A DNA stretch of 64,000 nt from Saccharothrix tamanrassetensis (lineage in GTDB: Bacteria; Actinomycetota; Actinomycetes; Mycobacteriales; Pseudonocardiaceae): assembly GCF_014203665.1 (NCBI RefSeq), contig NZ_JACHJN010000001.1, positions 682,001 through 746,000 of the forward strand. The letters run 5' to 3'. Positions 45,089 to 53,379 of the stretch are shown here, one piece after another. Within the stretch, counting starts at the first letter, position 1, and each line of letters begins with the position of its first letter. Under the pieces are notes generated by a model, which ran no database searches, was not told where the DNA came from, and worked only from the letters and a program-made list of their open reading frames with translations. The position numbers and the translations under genes were made by a program.

Positions 45089-46798
45089 CTAGCCGCGCAG
45101 GGCCGGGAAGTCCTCCTCGCGGTACTCCCCCGCCGGCCGCTCGCCGGTCTCCCGGCCCCGCAGCTCGACCCGGCGGATCTTGCCGGAGATGGTCTTCGGC
45201 AGGTCGGTGAACTCCAGCCGCCGGATCCGCTTGTACGGGGCCAGGTTCTCCCGCGCGTACCGCAGGATGGCGAACGCCGTCTCCTCGTCGGCCGGGAAAC
45301 CTTCCGCCGGCACCACGTACGCCTTGGGCACCGACAGCCGCACCGGGTCCGGCGACGGCACGACCGCCGCCTCCGCGACCGCCTCGTGCTCCAGCAGCAC
45401 GCTCTCCAGCTCGAACGGCGAGATGCGGTAGTCCGACGCCTTGAACACGTCGTCGGTGCGCCCGACGTAGGTCAGGTAGCCGTCCTCGTCGACCGAGCCG
45501 ATGTCGCCGGTGTGGTAGTAGCCGTCGCGCATCACCTCGGCGGTGCGCTCGGCGTCGCCGTGGTAGCCGACCATCAGGCCGAGCGGGCGGTCGGACAGGT
45601 CCAGGCAGATCTCCCCCTCGGTGCCCGGTTCGCCGGTGACCGGGTCGACCAACACCACCGGGTAGCCGGGTGCGGGGCGGCCCATGGAGCCGGGCTTCAC
45701 GTCCTGGCCGGGCGTGTTGGCGATCTGCACGGTCGTCTCGGTCTGGCCGAAGCCGTCCCGGATCGTGACGCCCCACGCGGCGCGGATCTGCTCGATGACC
45801 TCGGGGTTGAGCGGCTCGCCCGCGCCCACGACCTTGCGCGGCGGCGTGCGCAACGCCGTCAGGTCGGCCTGGATCAACATGCGCCACACCGTGGGCGGCG
45901 CGCAGAAGCTCGTCACGCCGCAACGATCCACCTCCGACATCAGGCGGACCGCGTCGAACCTGGTGTAGTTGTGGACGAAGACCGTCGCCTCGGCGTTCCA
46001 CGGCGCGAAGACGTTGCTCCACGCGTGCTTCGCCCAGCCCGGCGACGAGATGTTGAGGTGCACATCGCCCGGTTCCAGACCGATCCAGTACATCGTGGAC
46101 AGGTGGCCGACCGGGTAGGACAGGTGCGTGTGCTCGACCAGCTTCGGGCGCGCGGTCGTGCCGGAGGTGAAGTAGAGCAGCAGCGTGTCCGACCCGCGGG
46201 TGGCGGCATCGGGCGTGAAGTCACCCGAGGCGTCCCGCGACCGCGCGTAGTCGAGCCACCCCGGAACCGGTGGGCCGACCGCGATCCGGGTGTAGTCGCC
46301 GGGCACGTCGGCGAACTTCGAGGCGTCCGCCGCGCCCACCACGACGTGCCGCGCTCCCCCGCGCTCGACCCGGTCCCGCAGGTCCGCCGCGCCGAGCAGG
46401 GTGGTCGCGGGGATGACCACCGCGCCGAGCTTCATCGCCGCCAGCAGGGTCTCCCACAGCTCCACCTGGTTGCCCAGCATCAGCACCACCCGGTCGCCGC
46501 GCCGCACCCCGTTGTCCCGCAACCAGTTCGCCACCTGGCTGGAACGGCGGGACAGTTCCGCGAACGACCAGCGGCCCTCGCCGCCGTCCTCCTCCACGAT
46601 CCACAGCGCGGTCCGGTCGTTGTCCCGGGCGATCGGGTCGAACCAGTCCAGCGCCCAGTTGAACTCGTCGAGCTCGGGCCAGCGGAACCCGGCCCGGGCG
46701 GCGGCGTAGTCGGTCGCGTGGCGAAGCAGGAAGTCACGGGCGTCGCGGAAGCTCATCGACCGAGGGTCGACCGGGACGAGTCGGCGCACCACCCCCAT
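45089..46798 (-). CDS. AMP-forming acyl-CoA synthetase (medium-chain/acetyl-type)
   Basis: A 569-residue member of the ANL adenylate-forming family, activating a carboxylic acid to acyl-CoA. Motifs: YFTSGTTARPKLVEH (A3-like P-loop), GAGEPLNPEV, RDGFGQTETTVQIA, GYHTGDIG-type YYHTGDIGSVDEDGY, and the C-terminal catalytic Lys in PKTISGKIRR. The N-terminal FNWALDWFDPIA matches the medium-chain acyl-CoA synthetase group. ATG 46798 follows a GGAGG that is part of a palindrome shared with the divergent kinase gene. Substrate chain length is not determined. Confidence 0.92.
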   Translation of the reverse strand: MGVVRRLVPVDPRSMSFRDARDFLLRHATDYAAARAGFRWPELDEFNWALDWFDPIARDNDRTALWIVEEDGGEGRWSFAELSRRSSQVANWLRDNGVRRGDRVVLMLGNQVELWETLLAAMKLGAVVIPATTLLGAADLRDRVERGGARHVVVGAADASKFADVPGDYTRIAVGPPVPGWLDYARSRDASGDFTPDAATRGSDTLLLYFTSGTTARPKLVEHTHLSYPVGHLSTMYWIGLEPGDVHLNISSPGWAKHAWSNVFAPWNAEATVFVHNYTRFDAVRLMSEVDRCGVTSFCAPPTVWRMLIQADLTALRTPPRKVVGAGEPLNPEVIEQIRAAWGVTIRDGFGQTETTVQIANTPGQDVKPGSMGRPAPGYPVVLVDPVTGEPGTEGEICLDLSDRPLGLMVGYHGDAERTAEVMRDGYYHTGDIGSVDEDGYLTYVGRTDDVFKASDYRISPFELESVLLEHEAVAEAAVVPSPDPVRLSVPKAYVVPAEGFPADEETAFAILRYARENLAPYKRIRRLEFTDLPKTISGKIRRVELRGRETGERPAGEYREEDFPALRG

Positions 46799-46800
46799 TC

Positions 46801-46813
46801 GGAGGTGTCCTCC
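46801..46813. promoter_or_regulatory. Palindrome GGAGG-TGT-CCTCC between divergent genes
   Basis: A perfect 5-bp inverted repeat contains the ribosome site of the acyl-CoA synthetase gene (minus strand). In the message it could pair with itself and hide that site. Only 45 nt separate the two divergent start codons. Confidence 0.4.
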
Positions 46814-46843
46814 CGGTGCCGGGCTGCCCGGTAGGATTCGGCG

Positions 46844-48457
46844 GTGGACGCGTCCGACGACCTGAACGCCTGGGCGCCGCAGCCCTCCGCGGGCGCGGCT
46901 CCCGCGATCAGCCTGGCCGGCTACAGCGACTTCCGGCTCGTGGCGCACGGCGGCGAGGGCACCGTGTACCGGGCGCACCAGGACGGCCTGGGCCGTGACG
47001 TCGCGGTGAAGGTCCTGGACGTGACCGACCCGGACACCGTCGCCCGGTTCCGGCGCGAACTGGAGATCACCGTCCGGCTGGGCCGCCGGCACCCGCACAT
47101 CGTGACCGTGCTGGACACCGGTTCGATCGCCGGGCGGCCGTGCATCGTGATGGAGTACTACGACCTGGGTTCCCTGCACGACAGCCTGCGACAGCGCGGG
47201 CCGCTGCCGGTGTCCGAGGTGATCGCGGCGGGCATGGCCGTGGCCGACGCGCTGGCGTTCGCGCACGGCGAGGGCATCCTGCACCGGGACGTGAAGCCGC
47301 AGAACATCCTGGTGCTGCCCACGTCCTACGTGCTGGCCGACTTCGGCATCGCGCGGGGCGCCGACGCGGGGCACTCGGCGTCGCTCCAGCTGGTCAGCTA
47401 CCGGCACGCCGCGCCGCAGATGGTGCAGGGGCAGCGACCGGCCGCGTCGGACGACCTGTGGTCGCTCGGCTCCACCCTGTTCACCCTGCTCGACGGCCAA
47501 CCGCCGTTCGCGTCGTCCACGCCCGAGCAGGACACCATGCTCGGCTACCTGGGCCGGGTGCAGTCGTCGCCGCCCCGGTCGCTGACCCGCCGGGACGTGC
47601 CGCCGGAGCTCGTGGCGCTGATCATGCGCTGCCTGAGCAAGGCGCGCGAGGACCGGTTCCCCGACGCGACGGCGCTGCGGGCGGCGCTGGCGGCCGTGCC
47701 GACCCGGGCACCTCAGTCCACCGTGGACCCCGACCACACCGCGGCCGTGCGGCGGCAGGTGCCCGAACGGTTCCCCGAAGGCCCGACGTCGATCCCGGAC
47801 TTCGGTCCGCGCCCGGCGCCGGAGGCTCCCCAGGTCACCGAGGCGGAGGACGTCGCGACGCCCGAGCCGGTGCGCACGTGGACCGAGGACCTGGCCGACC
47901 TGACCGTGCGGCACGACGTGCCGAGCAGACCGGTGGTCCCGCCGCCCGCACCACCGGTGGTGACGCTGCCCGAACCGCCGCCCGAGCCGCGCCGCAGCCG
48001 GCGCGCGCTGGTGTTCGCGTCCGTGGCCGTGGTGGCGGGCATCGCGGCGGGCGTGCTGCTGAGCACGCAGGAACGGGGTGATGGGCGGGCTTCGCCGCCG
48101 AGCACCACGACCACCACGTCGGACCTCCCGGTGCCCAGCACGACCGACGCCACCATCCCGGAGGGCGCCGACCCGAAGTACCAGCCGACGCTGAAGCGGT
48201 TGGAGGACGGCGGTTCCAGCATCGAGCTGTTCTGGACCGACCCGAGCGGGGGCCAGGCGCACTTCGTCGTCGTGGACGTGACCGGGCCGAAGCCGCAGGC
48301 CCTGGTCCGGGTGGCGGCCGGGTCGACCTCGCACAAGCTGGAAGGGCTCGACCCGGAGGCCGACCAGTACTGCTTCCAGTTGATCGCGATCGGCCTGGTG
48401 GAGCCGGGCACCAACAAGGGCTCGTCCGCCCGCACCTGCGCGGTCCGCAACCGCTGA
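46844..48457 (+). CDS. Ser/Thr protein kinase with one transmembrane helix and extracellular domain
   Basis: A 537-residue PknB-type kinase. Kinase domain about 25-290: GGEGTVYRA glycine loop, VAVKVLD Lys, catalytic loop HRDVKPQNIL, and ADFGIAR metal loop. The usual APE motif reads APQ. A Pro-rich juxtamembrane part follows, one transmembrane helix (ALVFASVAVVAGIAAGVLL), a Thr/Ser-rich linker and an extracellular beta domain of about 100 residues with two Cys. GTG start at 46844. It is convergent with the TgpA-DUF58-MoxR group; kinases of this type often accompany that cluster, so it may sense cell-envelope state. Confidence 0.92.
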   Translation: MDASDDLNAWAPQPSAGAAPAISLAGYSDFRLVAHGGEGTVYRAHQDGLGRDVAVKVLDVTDPDTVARFRRELEITVRLGRRHPHIVTVLDTGSIAGRPCIVMEYYDLGSLHDSLRQRGPLPVSEVIAAGMAVADALAFAHGEGILHRDVKPQNILVLPTSYVLADFGIARGADAGHSASLQLVSYRHAAPQMVQGQRPAASDDLWSLGSTLFTLLDGQPPFASSTPEQDTMLGYLGRVQSSPPRSLTRRDVPPELVALIMRCLSKAREDRFPDATALRAALAAVPTRAPQSTVDPDHTAAVRRQVPERFPEGPTSIPDFGPRPAPEAPQVTEAEDVATPEPVRTWTEDLADLTVRHDVPSRPVVPPPAPPVVTLPEPPPEPRRSRRALVFASVAVVAGIAAGVLLSTQERGDGRASPPSTTTTTSDLPVPSTTDATIPEGADPKYQPTLKRLEDGGSSIELFWTDPSGGQAHFVVVDVTGPKPQALVRVAAGSTSHKLEGLDPEADQYCFQLIAIGLVEPGTNKGSSARTCAVRNR

Positions 48458-48493
48458 CGACCGGTGCAGCGGCCACCACAGCGGCCACCAGAG

Positions 48494-48553
48494 CGGGTGC
48501 GACCAGACCGGGTGCCACCAGAGCGGGTGCCATCGGACCGGGTGCCATCGGAG
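48494..48553. repeat. Four tandem 15-nt repeats
   Basis: Units CGGGTGCGACCAGAC, CGGGTGCCACCAGAG, CGGGTGCCATCGGAC and CGGGTGCCATCGGAG follow one another at 48494, 48509, 48524 and 48539. They fill the space between the convergent kinase and TgpA-like genes; a weaker fifth copy precedes them. Confidence 0.85.
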
Positions 48554-48584
48554 CAGGCGCCTCCGCGTTACCGGAGTGGGTGGG

Positions 48585-50678
48585 TCAGCGCCGCCAGAGC
48601 GGGCGCGGGTCGACCGCCCAGAACAGCCTGCGGTGCCACGGCACGATCTTCCGCAGTCCGGCGTGGACCTGGCGCGCCAACCGCCACGCCTCGGCCGGGT
48701 CCGGCGGGCCTGCTGCGAACGTGGCGCCGGCCGGTGGCCGGCCCGCGAGCGGAACCGGCGGGCGGTCCGGGGCGAACGCGGCGCGGTCGGCCAGCGCGGC
48801 GAGTCTCATCGCCGGGTCCAGGGCCAGGTCCCGGGCGATGTCCGGGGCGGTCCGGTCGCGATGGGGTGTCCGGCCGGACAGCAGGAGCAGGTCCAGCACG
48901 TGGTCCCAGGCGCCGGCCGCACCCGCACGGCGCAGGCGCAGGCGGCGGCCGGTGCGGAGCATCCCCAGCGCGAACACGACGAGCACCGGGATCGAGGCCG
49001 ACACCAGCAGCCCCACCCACTGGCGGGACGGTGCCGCACTCGCCCGCGCGTCCGGGGCCTGCGACGGCGGCACGAACGGTGGCGGTGCGGAGAGGGCGGT
49101 GGTGGTCGGGGTCGCGGTGATCGACGCCAGCCGGTTGAGCACCTCGCGCTTGGCTGCGGCGCTCGAACCGCCCGACGAGGTGCCCGTCAGCGGGTCGAAC
49201 GGCACCCAGCCCCACCCGGAGAAGTACACCTCGGGCCACGCGGTGGCGTCGCTGCCGCGCACCACGCGTTCCTCGCCCGCCGCCGGCTGGAAACCGACCA
49301 CGACCCGGGTCGGCAGACCCACGGCCCGGCCCAGCACGGCGAACGCCGACGCGAACTGCTCGGCGGTGCCCGCGTTGGCGCCCGGCTCGCCGGGGTCGCC
49401 GAACAGGAAGCGCTCCAGCCGCGCGTAGGACGAGCCGACCGGGGCCCGGGCGTCGGGGGTGCGGCCGATCTTCACGACCTGCTCGATCGCGACCGCCCGT
49501 TCGTACGGCGTGCGCGCGTTCCGCACGATCTGCCGGGCGTACTCGGCCAGCGAGAACGGCAGGCCGGGCAGCGCCAGGTAGCGGCGGCTCTGCCCGCCGG
49601 CGGGCACGGTCGCGTCGAGCAGGTCGGTGTCGTCCGGCACGTCCACCACCCCGCGCGTGCGGTAGCGCAGGCCGGGCGACAGTTCGTCGGGCAGCACCAA
49701 GGACCCGGAGTCCGGGTCGACCACCGCGGCGTCCAGGGTGACCGACGTCGGGCGGCCCACGGTGGGTACCCAGCTGCCGGTCAACCCGCCGATGGTCACC
49801 TCGATCTCGGCTTCCTCCACCCGCGTGCCGGGCGGCAGGTCGGGTGCGGCGACCGCGCCGAGGGGGCCGTAGAGCGACGCAGCCCGCCACGCCGCGCCCG
49901 AGTAGTCCGACAGCGCGACCAGCCGCACGGCGCGTTCGGGCCCCTTGACCCGGAACAGCTCCGCGTCGCCGAGGTTCGCCCACGCCGCCAGCTGCGGCAA
50001 CGGGCCGGCCACGCCGAGGTCGGTCACCGGCGGCTCGACCAGTTCCCGGGGCTCGAACGCGTCGCCGGTGGGCAGCAGGGTCGCCAGCAGCGCCACGACG
50101 GCCACCGGCACGGCGGGCAGGCCCAGCAGCACGCGGCCACCGGCTTCGAGCCGGTCCACCAGCAGCCAGCCGAGGGCGATCAGCGCTACCAGCGCCAGCG
50201 CGACCAGCCCGTGCCGGTCCGCGCGACCGGCCGTGAGCAACGCCGTGCAGGTGTAGAGCACCGCCACGCCCACCACCGGGGCGAGCAGGGAACGTCCTTT
50301 GCCCGCAACGGAGACAGCCGCCGCCAAGGCCACCGCGAAGGTCAGCAGCGCGCCGGGCAGGAGCAGTTCCGGGGTCGCGGGCGCGGGACGCGCGGCGGTC
50401 AGCACGCGGGGCACCAGGTCGAGCAGCACGTTCACCGGGTCGGACGTCTCGGCGCTGTCCCGCGCCACCCAGTAGCCGCCGACCAGCGCCAGCACCAGGA
50501 TGCCGAACATGGTCAGCCCGGTGGGCACGCGCTGCCACCGCACCAGCGGCACGCAGGCGAACGCGAGCAGCGCGGCTGCCGCGAACACCAGCGCGGGCAG
50601 CGCACCCTGCCAGCCGGACGCGAAGTGGATCGCCGCCACGACCAGCAGCAGCGCGGACCAGCTCAGCCGCGCGGTCAC
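48585..50678 (-). CDS. TgpA-like membrane protein with inactive transglutaminase core
   Basis: A 697-residue protein: about six N-terminal transmembrane helices (to residue 200), a large extracellular part with a transglutaminase-core domain (about 430-520), one more transmembrane helix (VGLLVSASIPVLVVFALGM) and a cytosolic DUF4129-like tail. The catalytic residues of the Cys-His-Asp triad are mostly gone: GTAEQFASAF has Ala where active enzymes have Cys, and SDATAWPEVYF has Thr for His; only Asp in PFDP remains. It therefore probably works as a binding or scaffold protein. GTG 50678 overlaps the DUF58 stop (GTGA). Partner genes MoxR and DUF58 are in the same operon. Confidence 0.88.
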   Translation of the reverse strand: MTARLSWSALLLVVAAIHFASGWQGALPALVFAAAALLAFACVPLVRWQRVPTGLTMFGILVLALVGGYWVARDSAETSDPVNVLLDLVPRVLTAARPAPATPELLLPGALLTFAVALAAAVSVAGKGRSLLAPVVGVAVLYTCTALLTAGRADRHGLVALALVALIALGWLLVDRLEAGGRVLLGLPAVPVAVVALLATLLPTGDAFEPRELVEPPVTDLGVAGPLPQLAAWANLGDAELFRVKGPERAVRLVALSDYSGAAWRAASLYGPLGAVAAPDLPPGTRVEEAEIEVTIGGLTGSWVPTVGRPTSVTLDAAVVDPDSGSLVLPDELSPGLRYRTRGVVDVPDDTDLLDATVPAGGQSRRYLALPGLPFSLAEYARQIVRNARTPYERAVAIEQVVKIGRTPDARAPVGSSYARLERFLFGDPGEPGANAGTAEQFASAFAVLGRAVGLPTRVVVGFQPAAGEERVVRGSDATAWPEVYFSGWGWVPFDPLTGTSSGGSSAAAKREVLNRLASITATPTTTALSAPPPFVPPSQAPDARASAAPSRQWVGLLVSASIPVLVVFALGMLRTGRRLRLRRAGAAGAWDHVLDLLLLSGRTPHRDRTAPDIARDLALDPAMRLAALADRAAFAPDRPPVPLAGRPPAGATFAAGPPDPAEAWRLARQVHAGLRKIVPWHRRLFWAVDPRPLWRR

Positions 50679-52033
50679 CGGGACACCGCCGTGTTCCACG
50701 CCGACAGCAGTCCCTCGGCTCGCGGCGCGCGCAGCACCAGGACCGTGCCGATGGCGGAGACCGCGGCGTCGGGCGCCGGGTCGACGGCGAGCACCACGCC
50801 GACCGACGCCCGTCCCGCTTCGAGCAGCAGCGCCGACAGCGCCGACCCGGCACCGCACACCACCGCCACCACGTCCAGGTCCCGCACCGGCACGGGACGC
50901 GCCGCGCCGCGGTCGGTCACGGCCTCGATGTCGGCCAGCGCGGCGAGCACGACGGACGCGTCGGCGTCCACCGCACCCGCCGGCAGCTCCACGTCCACCG
51001 AACCGGACGCCGACAGCAGCCGCACCGGGTGCCCCTCCGCGATCGCCACGGTCACCAGCGACGCGGCCACCTCCACCGCGTCCTCGAAGTCCTTCGGGTC
51101 CGGGTAGGCCTCGGCGTGGTCGTCCAGCACCACGGCCAGGTGCGGCCGGGCCGGGTCGGCGTCCTCGCGGATCATCAGCGTGCCGGTGCGGGCGGACGTC
51201 GCCCAGTGCAGCCGTCGCAGGTCGTCGCCGGGCACGTACTCGCGCAGCCCCACCAGGTCGGTGCCGCCGCGCTCGACCCGTTCGTCCGCGCCGACGTGGC
51301 CGCGTCTGACGCCGCCGGGCAGGCCGCGCACCGGCAGCACACGGGGCACGACCCGCACCTCCACCACGTCGCCGATGACCGTGCGGGCGTGCGCGAGACC
51401 GGCCAAGCCGCGCCTGCTCAGCGTCAGCGGACCGATCCTGAGCAGGCCGCGGGTGTGCGTGGGAATGGGGTATTCGACCTTGACCTGCCGGCCGGGGTCG
51501 AGCAGCGGGATGTCCACCGGCACGGTCGCGCCGGCCACCTCGTCGGTCGCGTCGAACAGCACGGGGAACCGCTTGCCGGTGCCGGTGAGCTCGATCGTGC
51601 CGGTGCACGTGCCGAGGCGTTGCACGGTGCGGGGCCGCACCGTCCGCTTCGGCGCGACCCGGGCGCGGGGCAGCACCGACAACACGCCGGCCAGTGCCAG
51701 CGCGATCAGCGCCACGCCCAGGCCCACCACACCGGGGTAGCGCCACCAGAGGCCGACCGCCACCAGCGGCACGCCGAGCACCACCGCGCCCAGGCCACGT
51801 GCGGTCAACCGGACCCTCGTCGTCGCGCTCGAAGCGCGTGCGGCCCGCCGGGCGCTCGTCGCCCCTTCCAGGTCGCGTGCGGTCCGCCCGCCGGCTGCCT
51901 TCGCGTCCGAACCAGGTCCGGTCGGCCGAAGCCCTGTCGTCGCGTCCGGACCAGGTGCCGTCGGGTCGGGTGCGATCGGCTGACTCCCGGTCATCGCGTC
52001 CGGGTCGGGAGCGGTCGGCCGGACCCCGGTCAT
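50675..52033 (-). CDS. DUF58 protein with two transmembrane helices
   Basis: A 452-residue protein. Residues 1-75 are a low-complexity Pro/Asp/Thr-rich tail built from short repeats (TAPDPDAMTG, IAPDPTAPGP, GLRPTGPGSD). Two adjacent transmembrane helices (about 80-118) follow, then a beta domain and the DUF58 signature LVGLREYVPGDDLRRLHWATSA with a vWA-like C-terminal domain (HLAVVLDDHAEA). DUF58 proteins are fixed partners of MoxR ATPases. ATG 52033 overlaps the MoxR stop (ATGA) and its own stop overlaps the TgpA-like start, so the three are made as a unit. Confidence 0.92.
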   Translation of the reverse strand: MTGVRPTAPDPDAMTGSQPIAPDPTAPGPDATTGLRPTGPGSDAKAAGGRTARDLEGATSARRAARASSATTRVRLTARGLGAVVLGVPLVAVGLWWRYPGVVGLGVALIALALAGVLSVLPRARVAPKRTVRPRTVQRLGTCTGTIELTGTGKRFPVLFDATDEVAGATVPVDIPLLDPGRQVKVEYPIPTHTRGLLRIGPLTLSRRGLAGLAHARTVIGDVVEVRVVPRVLPVRGLPGGVRRGHVGADERVERGGTDLVGLREYVPGDDLRRLHWATSARTGTLMIREDADPARPHLAVVLDDHAEAYPDPKDFEDAVEVAASLVTVAIAEGHPVRLLSASGSVDVELPAGAVDADASVVLAALADIEAVTDRGAARPVPVRDLDVVAVVCGAGSALSALLLEAGRASVGVVLAVDPAPDAAVSAIGTVLVLRAPRAEGLLSAWNTAVSR

Positions 52034-53016
52034 CGCGCCGACGGTCGCGGCACCGCCACACCCGCCAGGACGTCGCCCAGCACCTCCTCGGTGGTGGTGC
52101 CCGCCAGCTGCGCTTCCCGGGTCAACACCAGGCGGTGCGCCAGCACCGGCACGACCAGCGCCTGCACGTCAGCGGGCACGGCGAAATGCCTGCCCTGCGC
52201 CGCCGCGTACACCTGCACGCAGCGCACCAGGGCCTTGAGCCCCCGGGTGCTCGCACCCAGCCGCAGCCGGTCGTCCGCGCGCGAGGCCGTGCCCAACTCG
52301 CCGATGTAGCGCAGGATCGGCTCGGCCACGTGCAGCGTCTGGAGCCGGCGGCCGTACTCGGCGACCACGTGCGGGTTCGACACGGTCGGCACCGCGCCGA
52401 CGAACCCAGCGCCACTGCCCGGCCGCAGCACGTCCAGCTCGTGCTCGGTGCTCGGGTAGCCGATGGAGGTGCGCAGCATGAACCGGTCGAGCTGCGCCTC
52501 CGGCAGGCGGTAGGTGCCGTCCAGGTCGATCGGGTTCTGCGTGGCCACCACCAGGAACGGCGCGGGCACCGCGTGCGCCACGCCGTCGACGGTGACCGTG
52601 CGCTCCTCCATCACTTCGAGCAGCGCCGACTGGGTCTTGGCGGCGGCCCGGTTGATCTCGTCGGCCAGCACGATGTTCGCGAACACCGGCCCCGGCCGGA
52701 ACTTGACCTGGCCGGTCTGCGGGTCGTAGACCGAGGTCCCGGTGACGTCCGAGGGCAGCAGGTCCGGCGTGAACTGCACGCGCCGCGACACCCCGCCCAA
52801 CGCTCCCGCGACCGCCCGCGCCAACGTCGTCTTGCCGGTGCCCGGCACGTCTTCGAGCAGCACGTGACCGCCCGCGAACATCGACACCAGCACCAGGTCC
52901 ACCACGTCCCGCTTGCCCCGGACCGCGGTCTCCACCGCGTCGCCGAGCCGGCCGTGCAGAACGCGGAACGCCGCGATCTCGTCCTCGCCGATCGCCGGAA
53001 CCGCCGTAGTCGTCAC
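52030..53016 (-). CDS. MoxR-family AAA ATPase
   Basis: A 328-residue AAA+ chaperone. Walker A GVPGTGKTT is at about residue 55-62 (LLEDVPGTGKTTLARA), Walker B VLADEINRA, sensor 1 VATQNPID and the RLPEAQLDRF arginine-finger region are all present. MoxR ATPases mature or remodel partner proteins, here presumably DUF58 and the TgpA-like protein encoded next. GTG start at 53016; it overlaps the stop of a preceding short frame by 4 nt. The N-terminal sequence before TTTAVPAIGEDEIAAF is not conserved, which supports this start. Confidence 0.93.
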   Translation of the reverse strand: MTTTAVPAIGEDEIAAFRVLHGRLGDAVETAVRGKRDVVDLVLVSMFAGGHVLLEDVPGTGKTTLARAVAGALGGVSRRVQFTPDLLPSDVTGTSVYDPQTGQVKFRPGPVFANIVLADEINRAAAKTQSALLEVMEERTVTVDGVAHAVPAPFLVVATQNPIDLDGTYRLPEAQLDRFMLRTSIGYPSTEHELDVLRPGSGAGFVGAVPTVSNPHVVAEYGRRLQTLHVAEPILRYIGELGTASRADDRLRLGASTRGLKALVRCVQVYAAAQGRHFAVPADVQALVVPVLAHRLVLTREAQLAGTTTEEVLGDVLAGVAVPRPSAR

Positions 53017-53360
53017 TGTTCGCCGTACCCCTCGCCGCGCACCCCGCCGCACACCGACCGTGCGACCGTCCCGAGCCTCTCCGCCGACGGGGACATCGCG
53101 AGCCGCCCGCGATCCGTTGCAGCGACGGAAGCCGAGCCCGGCTCACGGCGCGAAGTCGGGCCCCGGCTCACGGCGCTGCGGGGAACCGGACCCGAGCCGG
53201 CACTGACCGATGGCGCCGGGTTCGGGGCCACGCCACTGCGCAGCGTCGGGCTCCAGGTCATGCGGCCTCGCAGCACGCCGGCCATGGCGGCGCGCGGCAT
53301 CCGGACCGAGCGGCGCGGATAGTCGAACCGCCGAGCCAGGGTGGAACTCGTCGCGGGCAT
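53013..53360 (-). CDS. Possible short gene between FN3 protein and MoxR
   Basis: A 115-codon frame from ATG 53360 (MPATSSTLARRFDYPRR) to a TGA that overlaps the MoxR GTG (GTGA). It begins 19 nt after the FN3 gene stop. The position is what one would expect of an operon member, but the sequence is Arg/Ser/Pro-rich, has an internal duplication (GCGCCGTGAGCCGGG-like) and no ribosome site. It may be spacer that is open by chance. No family recognised. Confidence 0.3.
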   Translation of the reverse strand: MPATSSTLARRFDYPRRSVRMPRAAMAGVLRGRMTWSPTLRSGVAPNPAPSVSAGSGPVPRSAVSRGPTSRREPGSASVAATDRGRLAMSPSAERLGTVARSVCGGVRGEGYGEQ

Positions 53361-53379
53361 CACGGGGCGTCCGGGTTCG

